A DNA stretch of 64,000 nt from Solanum dulcamara (taxonomy: Eukaryota > Streptophyta > Magnoliopsida > Solanales > Solanaceae). Position numbers and translations under genes: made by a program. Below are positions 12,691-23,969 of the stretch, one piece after another. Position 1 is the first letter of the stretch; each line of letters opens with the position of its first letter. Location of the stretch: assembly GCF_947179165.1 (NCBI RefSeq), contig NC_077240.1, forward strand, positions 74,061,501 through 74,125,500. The letters are read 5' to 3'. The notes beneath the pieces are model-generated. The model was not told where the DNA came from. It searched no databases and saw nothing but the letters and a program-made list of their open reading frames with translations.

Positions 12691-13104
12691 TCCAGCAATT
12701 GCAACCCAGGCCTGAAATTCCTGCCGTGCTAGTACGTCTTAGGATCGTCATATCTTTTGACTCCAAACTCCAAAAATTACATTCTAGGTGGCGTTGGAAA
12801 GAAGACTCGATGGCTTTTAATTTAATAGGTCATGGGCCACCCAGATTGTCGTCTTTCAAAAGATAGGGTCGTTAGAAGTCGACCCTTTATACGAACTCAT
12901 CCTAAAACTTAGCCACGATGAATCTTTTGGACTTAGCTTGGTCCTAGGGGCCCTTTGTGACCCCACATCACCTCTAACACTTTTCAATTTCTCAGGGACT
13001 CATCTTAACTCATGCATATACTTCACAATAATAGAGTTCGACCCTACACGAATACAAGAAAAGTCAGAATCTTAGGGAAAAAATTTGGGGGGTGTTACAT
13101 ATAG

Positions 13105-14270
13105 GCACGTATACCGCATAATCAAAAATATATAGATGAGATATATTTGGCTAATGACCAAATACTAATTGTGACGAAGAGTATTTATTATAATTTGTCA
13201 GTTTGAGACGTACAAGTGCTGCTGCATGTAATATCGGATGACCCCAAACAATAATCGGCAATTTTATTTTCATAAGTAGAGAGCTTGCTATTAATTGTAG
13301 GCGCTTAATAAATAACTCTGCAAGACTATTTTAGTATGAACATGAGCAATAGGATGTTCAATTTTTATCTCAATTGATAAGAAATAATCATCAAAAGCTT
13401 GGGATGTAAAATTTTCAACATTATCAAGGCGATAGTCTTAATTGGATAATCTGGAAATTGTGTCCTTAATCTTACTATTTGTGCTAATAATTTCGCAAAT
13501 GCCAGGTTGCGAGATGATAAGAGGCACGCATGAGACCATCCTGATGATGCATCTATTAGGATCATAAAATATCTACTCCCCATACATCCCCAACTAGGTG
13601 GATGAATAGGTCTACATACATCCCCATATATACTCTCTAAAAAGCCAGGAGATTCGATGCCAACCTTTAGGGTTGATGGTCTGGCAATTAATTTGCCTTG
13701 ATAACAACTAGCACATGGACATTCATCATTCGTAAGAATCTTCAGGTCTTTAACAGATGTCCAGTTGAATTTTCAAGAATTCGTCTAATCATTATTGATC
13801 TAAGATGACCTATTCGATTATGTCATAGCATAAATATATTTAGATCTGTAAACTTCTGATTTACGATCAAATATGCTTCAATTGCACTAATTTCTGCATA
13901 ATATAGGCCAGACGACAAAGTTGGTAATTTTTTCAAAATATATTCCTGGCCTGAGACACTCTTGGTTATACCAATGTATTCAGTATTCATTTCATTTAAT
14001 GTCTCAATATGATATCCATTTTTGCGGATATCTTTAAAACTTAAAAAGTTTCTTGGGAATTTAGAAGAGAATAGCGCATCTTCTATAACAATCTTTATCC
14101 CTTTAGGCAGAAATATAGTAACTCTTCCGGAGCCTTCAATAATTTTTGAATTACCAGAAATTGTAGTTTGCTTTTCTTCTACGCAAGTAGGAAAAGTATT
14201 TATCGTCTTTAAAAATTGCATGAGTCGTTCCACTATCAATTAAATAAATAACCCCGTGATTGATTATTGA
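13105..14270 (-). pseudogene. copia-1 protease end and integrase N-terminal part (broken)
   Basis: The region at 13823-14239 reads RVTIFLPKGIKIVIEDALF and NFLSFKDIRKNGYHIET, the stretch between protease and integrase in copia. It is followed by the GAG-pre-integrase type motif HNRIGHL near 13800-13830. At 13365-13583 comes the integrase core start (ILIDASSGWSHACLLSSRNL, then TQFPDYPIKTI). The usual second catalytic Asp region is garbled. The coding sequence ends at 13104, where the gypsy element begins, and resumes at 3763 with the next residues of the same motif. Confidence 0.82.
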
Positions 14271-14557
14271 TCCAAAGAAAATTTGAGAAATAATTTTTTT
14301 TCTTTAAAAAGAAATAAGGTAAATGTTATAATTAAAACATGACTCATTATACAAATTTTATTTATTTATATGAATTAGAAAAATATAAATATATTATTTA
14401 GTGCAAATAAATAAAAAGAAAATTATTTAAATATTATCAGGCTTATCAATATTTATATTTCCTTCTAAAAAATTGAAGAAATCAGCTACATCCAAATGCA
14501 TAGGCTCAATATTATCTTCAAAGATAAAGTTTGTCTCTCAATTATTTTCTACTTTCT

Positions 14558-15395
14558 TTAAGGATGCCTGATATAGCTGAACCGGACGTTTTGATGATCG
14601 GCAAGTTCGTGACCAGTACCCCATACCACCACATCTATGACATATACTTTCTGAATTTTTCTTTGGTATAACTTCTTGCTTCTTACTTTTCTTTTTATAT
14701 TGCTGATCATTTCTCGGACGAGCATCATAATTATGATTTCTTCTTCGATCACAATCATGACTAAGGCTATGACTTCTTTCTCATTGGTTATAGTTTGTCT
14801 GATTCACTTCAGAGAGTGAAAAAGAACCAAACGGGCCAACTATCATGATTTTTCATTAACAGTTTGTTATGACGTTCAGCAATAAGAAGGTGAGAAAGTA
14901 ATTCAGAGTATTTTTTAAAATTCTTTTCGCGATATTGCTGCTGCAGGAGCATATTCGCGGGTGGAAATGTGGAGTATATTTTTTCAAGTTTGTCTTGCTT
15001 AGTGATTTTTTTTCTCCGTATAAATTTAATTGTGATATAATTCTAAACAAGACAGAATTATTCTCAATTATATTTTTAAAATCCATTAATCTCAAATTGA
15101 GCCAATCATAACATGCTTGTGGAAGGATGACCAACTTCAGGTGGTCATATCTTTCGTTTATATTCTTCCACAGTTTAAGGGGGTCTTTTAATGTGAGGTA
15201 ATATAATTTTAACCTCTCGTCAAGATGATGGCGGAGAAATATCATGGCTTTGGCACGGTCTTGACTAGATGCCAAGATGATGGGGTCTGTGAGACCCATC
15301 GATTCTAGGTGTATTTCAGCAACTAGTGCCCATGATGAGTAACTTTTTCTAGATATATCAAGAGCAACAAATTCAAGTTTAGAAATATTCGACAT
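14558..15395 (-). pseudogene. copia-1 gag (broken)
   Basis: The ATG at 15395 opens a copia-type gag: MSNISKLEFVALDI, then AEIHLESMGL, RAKAMIFLRHHLDERLKLYYL and the LKLWKNINERYDHLK block. A frameshift occurs near 14990. Downstream, in another frame at about 14590-14640, is a zinc knuckle CHRCGGMGYWSRTC whose histidine is replaced by tyrosine (a C-to-T change would explain it). Confidence 0.85.
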
Positions 15396-15457
15396 TTTAA
15401 GAAAATAAAATTCTTACCCTTTTGTTACTTTTTTGAAATAGCTCAAAGTGATGGAGG

Positions 15458-15472
15458 CTCGTGCTGATAACG
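15458..15472 (-). promoter_or_regulatory. copia-1 primer-binding site
   Basis: On the minus strand it reads CGTTATCAGCACGAG directly after the 5' LTR, a sequence often found at this place in plant copia elements. The exact tRNA was not determined. Confidence 0.6.
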
Positions 15473-15690
15473 TGTTATAAAACAAACTAACTTAGCAAAT
15501 TAAAAAAAAGGAGAAATAGTAAGAGAAAGAAAGAGAGTTGAGTGATTTCTGTGTCTCTCATTTCATTGTAGATTCAATGCCTTTTATAGGCAAACTTTGT
15601 TGAAAAAAAAACGATTGAGCTACAGTGAAAATACTATTCATCTACGGTGAAAGTGGTACCATGGACATCCACTTTTTAACTTGTTTTACA
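15473..15690 (-). repeat. copia-1 5' LTR
   Basis: It is the partner of 841-1100, starts TGTTATAAAACAAAC and ends near TTGTTTTACA. It is flanked on the right by the second arm of MITE-1. Confidence 0.75.
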
Positions 15691-15763
15691 ACAAAATACC
15701 ACTTTTCAAATTTTTTCCAATTTTTTTCTAAATTTTTGTCAAGAATATTAGTGACCAAATGGG

Positions 15764-16904
15764 CATTATCCCAACTTCATGACAAGAATGACCATTTAAG
15801 GCATCTTTTATGATGGAATGACATGATTTACCTTGGCCAATAAATGAACTATCAGTCTTTCACAACTATCCGTTTTAATGCCTCGAGTATGTTCATAGTT
15901 GTTTGAAGAAAAATACTCCACTAATTATCATTCTCTTGGCTATTCTTTACCATTTCACCGATATCATGTTTTATCGAGCTTTTAAAATTAATTTATTTTA
16001 AAAAATATTTTATTAAAAAGATTTGTTTTTAGTGAGAAATGATTTGTATTTAATTAATAATTTTTTTTAAAAAAATACTTTTGAACAATAATTAGTGTTT
16101 GATCAAGTTTTTTAAAAAAAATCTAAAATAACTTGTTTTCTCTAAAAAAAAAAATTTAGGCAAACACCTAAGTTTTTCTTTAAAAAAATAAACACTTTTA
16201 ACCTCTCAGTTTTTTTAAGAAAATATTTTCTTGAAAAATTAGTTGTTAATTTACTAATTTTCTAATAGTAAATAAGTAAAAAATATATATTATCTCAAAA
16301 ATATTTATATATAATCTAGCATTTAAAAAATAAGAAAAACAACAACATTTTCCTTGGTATCGAACACACCCTGAGCTTAATTAGTCAATTCAATACATGT
16401 TCTAGACAATAACACAATTAATTATTCATTGACCCAGAAAATAATTTATTTTAAACAAATCAGTTAGATCAATTTCTCAACTCAGTACACGTACTGTTAT
16501 TTGTTAATTATCAAAACTCACATAAATCAAACATCAAAACAAATTAATCCAAATAATCATAATTAAAAAGTAATTTAAAGAAAAAGGTAAAACAAAATAA
16601 AGCAAACGCGAAATTCAACGATCTTTTTAATAATATCACCTAGTTCTAATCTAGACTACACGTTTAGATAAACAAAAACATTTTTAAGTCACTACAAATG
16701 AAATTATTTTGCATGGACATTTTACATCAAGCTTTTATGATTCGCAAAAATTAAATGTTTCAAACATACGTTAGGGTCCTTGAAGGTTAATCAAGTAATT
16801 GATATTTTCTAAAAAACGATAATAGCCTATCCCTATTATTGCGTTCTCTAGCATGTATACTATTTTCGTCCTCTTTTTAGCTTCATTGTTATCTATTTTT
16901 GCTT
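15764..16904. other. AT-rich sequence without a recognised feature
   Basis: No ORF or RNA gene is supported. The stretch 16080-16370 has long A and T runs and ends with GGTATCGAACACACC, which resembles the ends of small DNA elements, but no matching partner was found. Confidence 0.4.
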
Positions 16905-17090
16905 TTCATTTGGTGTTTGATATTCATATTGAAGCCCGATTAATTTGAGTTCACGCTGAATAGGACCCGTTCGGAGGTAGCGCTCCTTACCAAAGATATT
17001 TTAATATCCAATACTCAAAATCGAAATCTCTAATTAAGAAAGAAGGAGTCTCATCCACGACACAAATACACAATATCCCTTGATGATATA
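16905..17090 (-). mobile_element. SINE remnant (Solanaceae SolS-like)
   Basis: On the minus strand the 3' half contains GCGTGAACTCAAATTAATCG then GGCTTCAATATGAATATCA. It aligns with the plus-strand copy at 55345-55530 (GCGAATCTGGATTTAATCGG) and with 27620-27780. The region near 17020 keeps a decayed B-box-like string (AGATTTCGATTTTGAG). This points to a tRNA-derived SINE; the subfamily is not assigned. Confidence 0.55.
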
Positions 17091-17841
17091 TAGCTTCATT
17101 ATTACCTTGAAGAAACTAGCTTGCTATATCAATACGAAAACAGGTTTGATTATTGTTGTTATGTTGTCTTACTTGTAATTAGATACATCATACATTGAAT
17201 CAACTAAAGAAAATTCAAAAGATTGATCATTGATTATCATTTTACACGTTTAATTTAGCATAGTTCATATAAAGGTTACTGTATAACTTTAGGTACGTGA
17301 CATGAGCTACGGGAGCATGATTGCAATTTGCAAGTAGGGGTGTCAAGTATGGGTCAAAATTGATGGCTCGTTCAATTCGCTTAAATTTTATGAAATAGAC
17401 ATAAAATAATTTCATATTGGACTGATTTTAGTTTAACACAAGATAACTCATTTAAAATGTTATCTTCAATTTATATTAGTATATAGCTAAATTCTAGCTC
17501 ATATTTAAGATTTATTTTAATTTGAATTTATTACTTGAGATATATTTTGATTTATTTATGGGTCAGAATTCGAGACTCGAATTTCAAATTTCTTATTTCA
17601 GGTCAGGTTTAGATTCCGAATTAGAATTGTGTTCGGATCTTGAATTCTAGTCAAATCAGCACTACAAAAAAAGGGATCAATTTTAGGGATTAAAGTTGCA
17701 AATTGCAGGGGGTAAAATCCCCGCTAGTTGTTGTTACAACGGTTTCATTAAATTCCGTAGTTACTTGTGCTGCAATTAATTTGCAACAGTTTTAAGCGAC
17801 CACCATAACAATATGAAAGGCTTAAGTCCAGCGTCCCATGT

Positions 17842-18332
17842 TGTTGGGCTTTATCCTCCATTTCTATGATTTCTATATTTTATGATTGGGATGTGTTGAA
17901 GGAAGAAGACAATGTGAGAAGATGAGATGAGACATTGAACTTAGGACAAATAGAAGTCTCCAGAAGTCTTCAGATGTTTGAGAAATAAAATTAGGTCAAG
18001 GTATTTTGGACTTATATTGAGCTTCTACCAATTTGGGCTTAAGGACAATATTGCAATTTTGGTATTGGGCTGACAAAAATAATTTCATATGGCCAGAAGA
18101 AGAAGACCCAATACCTACATGAGCTGTACAAACATAATATTTTATTTTATTTATGTATTTATAAATTCAGTAATTATTTTTAAAGTTGTTAGGAGGTTAC
18201 AACAGAAATGGTACACTTGTCCATTCTGTTATAAAGTAGGTTCCATACAAACTTGTATAAATACTAGAGTAGATTGTAGAGATTTTTTTCAGGTATACAA
18301 GAAGAAAATTTTATACACTATTTTTTTTATCA
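17842..18332 (+). repeat. copia-2 5' LTR
   Basis: It starts TGTTGGGCTTTATCCTCC. Colinear blocks shared with 22963-23452 include GGGATGTGTTGAAGGAAGAA, TTGAACTTAGGACAAATAGA and GTTAGGAGGTTACAACA. The 3' end is placed at the base before the PBS. Confidence 0.88.
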
Positions 18333-18344
18333 TGGTATCAGAGC
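18333..18344 (+). promoter_or_regulatory. copia-2 primer-binding site (tRNA-iMet type)
   Basis: TGGTATCAGAGC, the standard initiator-Met PBS, lies directly after the 5' LTR. Confidence 0.9.
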
Positions 18345-18443
18345 AGGTCTGATTTCAGTTATATTTACGATCCTATATTCTGTTCTTAATCTACAATCAC
18401 ATTTTTTTCTCTGCATTTTTCTTGAATCTATATATTAATTTAT

Positions 18444-19612
18444 AAGTCTGGAGATGGAATATCCACACCAGGAAATATTTTTTCTTCTGTTGAAAGGACT
18501 GATGGATCCACTACAATTAATGTTGTGGATTCATCTCATCCATATTACATTCACTCATCAAATTATCCAAGAATGAACCTAGTGGGTGTTCTCTTTGATA
18601 GTAGAAGCTATGGAGGCTGAAGAAGGATTGTTATCATAGCCCTTTCAGCTAAGAACAAGTTGGGATTCATTGATGGATTTTTAACTGTTCCAGCTACTGA
18701 TTCTGTACTCCAGAAAGATGCAACAATATGGTACTCTATTGGTTGCTGAACTCTTTATCAAAAGAAATTGTTGAGAGTGTGTTGTACTCTCACAGTGTAC
18801 AAGTACTCTGGTCTGATCTGGAAGATAGATTTGGTCAAGCAAATGAGGCAAAATTATTTCAACTTCAAAAGAAATTAAATGCACTAACACAAGGGAGCTT
18901 TAGCATTTGTACTTATTTTACAAAAATAAAAAGCTTATGGGATGAATTGGATGCAATGAATACTTTTTCTACCTGTGGATGTGAGTGTAAATGTGGTGCA
19001 AAAGAAAAGACTGTGAAGGCACATCAATATGAGAGACTATTACAATTTTTAATGGGTTTGAATGACACTTTCATAGGTGTAAGGAGTAATATTTTATTAT
19101 CTTCACCCCTTCCTAGTATTGGGCAAGCTTACTCTCTAGTTATTCAAGATAAAAAATAAAGAGCAATTCATGCAACCCCTACTTACCCAGAGGAATCATC
19201 CTCTTTTATGGTAACAAATCAGCAATCAAAAAAGATTAATGACTATAAGAATCAGAAAATTGCCTATGACACTAAGAAAAACACAGTTTACTGTAGCTAC
19301 TGCAAGAAACCAGGACACACTATTGACAAGTATTACAAGATCCATAGTTTCCCAACTGATTTCAAATTTACAAAGCCAAGAAAGTATCAAAATGCTATTC
19401 AATCTAACAATGTATTCAGTTCAGGAGATGATCAACAACAATCAAGGGGGAACAATGAGGCAAAGTCTTTGAGTCAAGACAATATTTCTCAACTATTGCT
19501 GCTCTTGGAACAAGTTAAAATGAATCAGCCAAATGGAGGTTCCACTGAGACTGCTGCAAATCTAACATGTGCTAGTAAGACTAAGTTGTTTTTAACTCAA
19601 ATGCTTGCCTAA
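18444..19612 (+). pseudogene. copia-2 gag (broken)
   Basis: The N-terminus shows the plant copia pattern HPYYIHSSNYPRMNLV, then IVIIALSAKNKLGFIDGFL. A TGA at about 18618 stands where Trp is expected, and a frameshift lies near 18725. From 18728 the second frame reads LLNSLSKEIVESVLYS, LWSDLEDRFGQANEAKLFQL and IKSLWDELDAM. A TAA follows DKK near 19159. The zinc knuckle near 19292-19345 reads CSYCKKPGHTIDKYYK: its last cysteine is replaced by tyrosine. No in-frame ATG is seen. Confidence 0.85.
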
Positions 19613-19617
19613 TCAAT

Positions 19618-21300
19618 GTTAATAGTAGATTTTGGATAATATATAGTGGAGCAACTGAATATATGACTTTTAGCAGAAGTTTGTTCACTAATTTGAAAGC
19701 ATTTTCTAAGCCCATTATGGTCAATCTTTCTAATTCTAAAAAGGTCAAAGTGACCTATTCAGGATCTGTCTCAATTTTCTCTAAGTTTATCCTACATAAT
19801 GTCCTCTATATACCCTCTTTTAGGTTCAATCTTCTATCTGCACATAAATTGTATAAACAACTCAGAAAGTTTCTTCTCTTCACACCTAGTGCCTATTTTC
19901 TTTTGCAGGACCTTTCACTGAGGAACCCTCAGAAGCTTGGTAAAGAACAAGGAGGACTCTATATCTTAAAGTCAAATAAGCCAGCATTTTCTAATAGTTT
20001 TTCTAAGGCTGTATCTAGTTATTTGTCTAGTTCTACTTTTAAATTACCTAAGGATCAGTCCATTTGCATTTCCAAGTCAGTGTCTGTGTTTTCTGCTTTT
20101 TCAGTATTTTTGATCCAAATGTAAGAGAGAAATTGTGGCATTACAAGTTGGGTCACATTTCTTTGAGTAATATGAAAAATATTGTTCCAATTTTTTTTGT
20201 TCTAAATTTACTTCACCTTGCATTATCTATCCTATGGCAAGACAAACCAAGCAGCCTTTTCCTTTAAACACTATCACAACTATATCTGCTTTTGATATAA
20301 TACATATAGGCACTTGGGGACCATAGAAAATTCCTACCCATGATGATTTTAAATATTTTATCACTATTGTGAATGATTTTACAAGAGCTACTTGAACTCA
20401 TTTAGCACAAAATCAAATGTTTTTTCAGTATTGCAATCCTTCTTAAGCATGGTAGAAAGGCAGTTCAATTCTCAAGTGAAAATAATAAGATCATATAATG
20501 CCTTTGAATTAGGAAGTGATAAAGTGCAATCAGATTTTCTATTATCTAAAGGTATTATACACCAAACCACATGTGTATCCTCCCCACAACAAAATGGAGC
20601 AGTGGAGAGGAAACACAAGAATCTTCTTGAAACCTCAAGAACTTTGTTATTTCAATCTCACTTGCCTATCACCTATTAGGGAGAATGTCTTTTAACAGTC
20701 ACCTATCTTATAAACAGATTTCCATCTAAAGTTTTACACTCTAAAACACCATATGAACTTTTGTTTAAAACAAAGCCTTTATATTCTCATTTAAAATGCT
20801 TTGGTTGTTTATGTTTTGTGTCCACTCTACCAAGTCACAGATCCAAATTTGATCCAAGGGCTCTGCCATGTGTTTTTATAGGCTACCCTTTTAATAAGAA
20901 AAGATACAAGGTTCTGAATCTTATGACTATGCAGATTTCAATATCTAGAAATATTATTTTTCATGAGGAATTTTATCCTTTCTCTTCTCTTGCTTTCCAC
21001 AATCCTCAGAAACTATTTTCTGTTCTCTATTTTCCACAGTCTAAAATTCCATCAACTAATGACGAACCAATCACCATTTCAGCAGATAATTTTTTATCTA
21101 AAGGTTCTGATCCTAGTTCTGATGATTGCAATGACACTGAGAATGTTATATCTCTTTCTACTAGTCCTATTAATAGTCCTACCTTTTCTGATATCTCTCA
21201 CTTTCCTTTTCCTATTTCTCCTAAACCTTTTGTTGAAACTATTGTTAAACAGTCCTCTAGGATTTCAAAAACTCTTTTCTATCTCAAAGATTATATCTGC
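19618..21300 (+). pseudogene. copia-2 protease and integrase (broken)
   Basis: The protease motif reads WIIYSGATEYM at about 19630, with Tyr for the catalytic Asp. The pre-integrase motif KLWHYKLGHISLSNMKNI lies at about 20133-20190, after a frameshift. In the integrase core, the position expected to be the first catalytic Asp is Gly (HIGTWGP). The second reads IRSYNAFELG with Tyr instead of Asp. The Glu in QQNGAVERKH is kept. A TAG follows LPITY near 20679. The C-terminal part ([11 protein letters not shown] and [11 protein letters not shown]) is well preserved. Confidence 0.85.
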
Positions 21301-21439
21301 AATGATATCACACACACAGATATGACTGCAAATTATTTTTTTAGTCCAGTTAATGTTGAATTCTTTTCTTTTAGTAACTTATCTTCTTTTAATAAAGACA
21401 TACTTAAATCTATTTCTACTATCCAAGAATCTATTAGTT

Positions 21440-22915
21440 ATGCACAGGTTACCTACCATCCTGGTTGGCAAGAAGCTATGAACAAGGAAATTGAAGCTTT
21501 AGAGTTGAATAATACTTGGGATGTGGTTATTCTACCTACCAAAAAGAAAGTTTTACCTTGTAAATGAGTTTACAAGGTTAAAAAGCATTCAGATGGAAGT
21601 ATTGAAAGACTTAAAGCTAGGTTAGTAATTAGAGGAGATATTCAAAGAGAAAGTGTGGACTATAATGAGACTTTTTCACCTGTGGTAAAAATGAAAACTT
21701 AAGGTGTATTTTGGCTTTGGAAGTTAAGAAAGGATAGGGTATTTTTCAACTAGATGTTAACAATGTTTTTTTACATGAGAATTTAGATGAGGAAGTCTAC
21801 ATGAAGTTTCCACCAAGTATCTCACCTCCCTCACCTAATCATGTCTGTTTGCTGAAAAAGTTCATTTATGGACTTAAACAAACATCCAGATAGTGGTATT
21901 CAAAGCTGACATCTGCTCTCAGTTTCAAAGGATTCAAACGCTCCTTAAATGACTATTCTCTATTTGTGAAAAATAAAGGTGATTTTATTTCTATTGTTGT
22001 AGTCTATATGGATGACATTATAATGACTGGGAACAATCAGGCATAATTACATTCCCTTAAGATGTTTCTGGATAAGGAATTTCAAATAAAAGACTTTGGA
22101 AATTTGTATTTTTTTTTGGTATGAAAGTTGTTAGAGAAAATCATGGTCTTGTTTTATCTCAAAAAAAATTTACAATTGATCTATTACATGAGTTTGATTC
22201 ATTAAATCTTAAACCTGTTTCTTTTCTTTTGGATTCAAGCATCAAGTTACAAGCTCAAACAGGCAGTCTAATCACATATCCTACTCTATATAGACATTTA
22301 TTGAGTAAGTTGAATTACCTTACTCACATAAGTCCAAATTTATCTTTTATAGTTCAACACTTGAGCCAATTTATGCAAGATCCTCGTGAACCACATCTTG
22401 CTACTGCATTTCGAGTTTTGCGATATCTTTTGAAGGATCCAGGACTTGGTTTGTTCATGTGTTCTTCCTCATGCTACAAACTAGTCGCATTTTATGACTC
22501 TGACCGGGGGACTTGTTCAGATTCACGCAAATCAGTTAGTGGATTCTATATTTCAATTGGTTCTTCACCTATTTCATGTAAATATAAAAAGCAAGCTTCT
22601 ATTTCTCTTAGCTCGGCTGAAGTTGAGTATCGTTTAATATGAAGGGTTGTAGCTGAGCTTACCTGATTAGTACGATTATTTGAGGACTTGTCCGTTCCAA
22701 TTTCTTTGTCGATTCCATTACATTCCGATAGCCTCGTTGCTATTCACATAGCAAAGAATCCCTTATTTCACAAACGGACGAAGCACGTTGAGATTAATTG
22801 TCACTTCGTCTGTCAACAATACCTCGCTTATTTGATTTCCCTCTCCTATGCTAAATCGACTTCGCAACTTGCAGATCTGTTTACGAAGTCTCTCACTGGG
22901 CCGATTCACCATTGA
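21440..22915 (+). pseudogene. copia-2 reverse transcriptase and RNase H (broken)
   Basis: RT begins with [18 protein letters not shown], a TGA at about 21567 where Trp is expected, then [11 protein letters not shown] and ETFSPVVKM. After a frameshift come [19 protein letters not shown] and [11 protein letters not shown]. The catalytic box VYMDDI near 22004-22020 is intact. The 22121-22642 frame carries the RT/RNase H junction (YPTLYRHLLSKLNYLTHISP) and RNase H (FYDSDRGTCSDSRKSVSGF, ISLSSAEVEY). The end of RNase H (AIHIAKNPLFHKRTKHVEI) lies at 22688-22915. Confidence 0.87.
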
Positions 22916-22953
22916 TTATTGGACAAGTTGGGTGTTTCCTCCTCCCCTCCAAC

Positions 22954-22962
22954 TTGAGGGGG
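22954..22962 (+). promoter_or_regulatory. copia-2 polypurine tract
   Basis: TTGAGGGGG directly precedes the 3' LTR. Confidence 0.8.
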
Positions 22963-23452
22963 TGTTGGAATTTATCCTCTATTTTTATGGTTTCTATGTT
23001 CTATGGTTGGGATGTGTTGAAGGAAGAAAACAATGTAAGAAAATGAGATGAGAAATTGAACTTAGGACAAATAGAAGTCTCCATAAGTCTTCAGATATTT
23101 GGGAAATAAAATTCGGTCAAGGTATTTTGAGCTTATATTGGGCTTCTACCAATTTAGGCTTAAGGACAATATTGTAAAATTGGTATTGGGCTGACAGAAA
23201 CAATTTCATATGGCTAGAAGAAGAAGGCCCAATACCTACATGAGCTGTACATACATAATATTTTATTTTATTTATTTATTTGTAAATTCAATATTTATTT
23301 TTAAAGTTGTTAGGAGGTTACAACAAAAATGGTACACTTGTCCATTCTATTATAGAGTAGGTTCCATACAAACTTGTATATATACGAGCGTAGAGTGTAG
23401 AGATTTTTTTTAGATATACAAGAAGAAAATTTCATACACTGTTTTTTTATTA
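22963..23452 (+). repeat. copia-2 3' LTR
   Basis: It is the partner of 17842-18332 and starts TGTTGGAATTTATCCTC. The last few bases are ambiguous because of a T-run. Confidence 0.88.
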
Positions 23453-23969
23453 AAGGTTAAGGTTGGGCCTCAAATCCTGAATCGAGTCTTGAATCCTGGG
23501 TAAGTATTGATTTGGGTCTCGTATGGGTTGGGGCTCATGTAGAACCGAGGGTTTGGGTCTCAAGTTCGTTTTAGGTTTCTTTTCTTTTCTTTTTTTAAAA
23601 CAAAATTGACCTACAAAGATCGTTTTTAGGGTCAAAATAGAAAAAATGAAAATTGAATTTCGGAGGTCGGTTTCTTTAATTAAAAATTTATGAAACCTAA
23701 CCTCTCCGAGATATCTTTTTTTAGTTTTTTTCAAAACACCAAGCTCTATGGATTGGTTTGTAATTTATTTATTTCTAATATTTTTCTTGCAAAAATTGAC
23801 CTTCGGAGGTGGATTTTTGAAAAGAAAAAATTCTAAAGAAACCGACCTTTAAATTTAACGAGTATAAAAACAGATATTCTGGTATTTTTTTAGTAGTATC
23901 GGATCTAAGTTGGATCTCGATTCTCAATTTGGGGTCGGGTCTTGAGTCATGAGTCTCATATCCCGAGTG

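Larger units (their letters stand above)
3769..13099 (-). mobile_element. Ty3/gypsy retrotransposon nested in copia-1
   Basis: It has two LTRs of about 2.43 kb (3769-6203 and 10672-13099), an initiator-tRNA-Met type PBS at 10656-10667, a PPT at 6204-6216 and a gag-pol in one frame between them, all minus strand. Left flank TACAA (3764-3768) and right flank TATAG (13100-13104) are the presumed 5-bp TSD with two transitions. The interrupted copia sequence joins correctly across this point. Pol order is PR-RT-RH-IN, as in gypsy elements. The element is dead: 12 stops, lost catalytic residues and an integrase deletion. Confidence 0.93.
10672..13099 (-). repeat. gypsy 5' LTR (family B)
   Basis: It is the partner of 3769-6203, from TGTCACGCCCAGGGAGG to GGGGGGTGTTACA. 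On the minus strand it lies upstream of the PBS and so holds the promoter. Confidence 0.92.
841..15690 (-). mobile_element. Degenerate Ty1/copia retrotransposon (copia-1)
   Basis: On the minus strand the order is 5' LTR (15473-15690), PBS, gag, protease, integrase, [gypsy insertion], rest of integrase, RT, RNase H, PPT and 3' LTR (841-1100). The LTRs are very short for copia, about 220-260 bp, and match each other. The flanks are AAACA on the left and ACAAA on the right, so a 5-bp TSD is plausible but not exact. The coding region has many stops and frameshifts; the element is dead. Confidence 0.85.
284..15763. mobile_element. Small inverted-repeat DNA element (MITE-1), split by copia-1
   Basis: The left arm is 284-840 and the right arm 15691-15763. 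The left end GCGTTTGGTCCCAAAT pairs imperfectly with the right end, which reads GCCCATTTGGTCACTAAT as reverse complement. A second copy in opposite orientation lies at 54628-55234. Shared motifs include GCAAGTTATTTTTG, the GAAGTTT..CATG.GTTTGACCA stretch and AATTTGTCAAG. Aligning the copies shows that both arms belong to one element of about 0.6 kb into which copia-1 inserted. There is no coding capacity. The superfamily (hAT- or Harbinger-like) and the TSD could not be settled. Confidence 0.6.
17842..23452 (+). mobile_element. Degenerate Ty1/copia retrotransposon (copia-2)
   Basis: The order on the plus strand is LTR (17842-18332), tRNA-iMet PBS (18333), gag, protease, integrase, RT, RNase H, PPT (22954-22962) and LTR (22963-23452). 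The LTRs are about 490 bp, start TGTTGG and are very similar. The flanks CATGT and AAGGT do not form a clean TSD, so one side may have been rearranged. Many stops and frameshifts and several lost catalytic residues make it inactive. Confidence 0.9.
17660..23895. mobile_element. Possible CACTA fragment split by copia-2
   Basis: CACTACAAAAAAAGGG at 17660 resembles a CACTA-type terminus. On the far side of copia-2 there are inverted blocks GGTCGGTTTCTTT (about 23665) and AAAGAAACCGACC (about 23834), like subterminal repeats, and a degraded end TTTTTTTAGTAGT near 23885-23898. No clear 3-bp TSD is seen. Confidence 0.35.
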
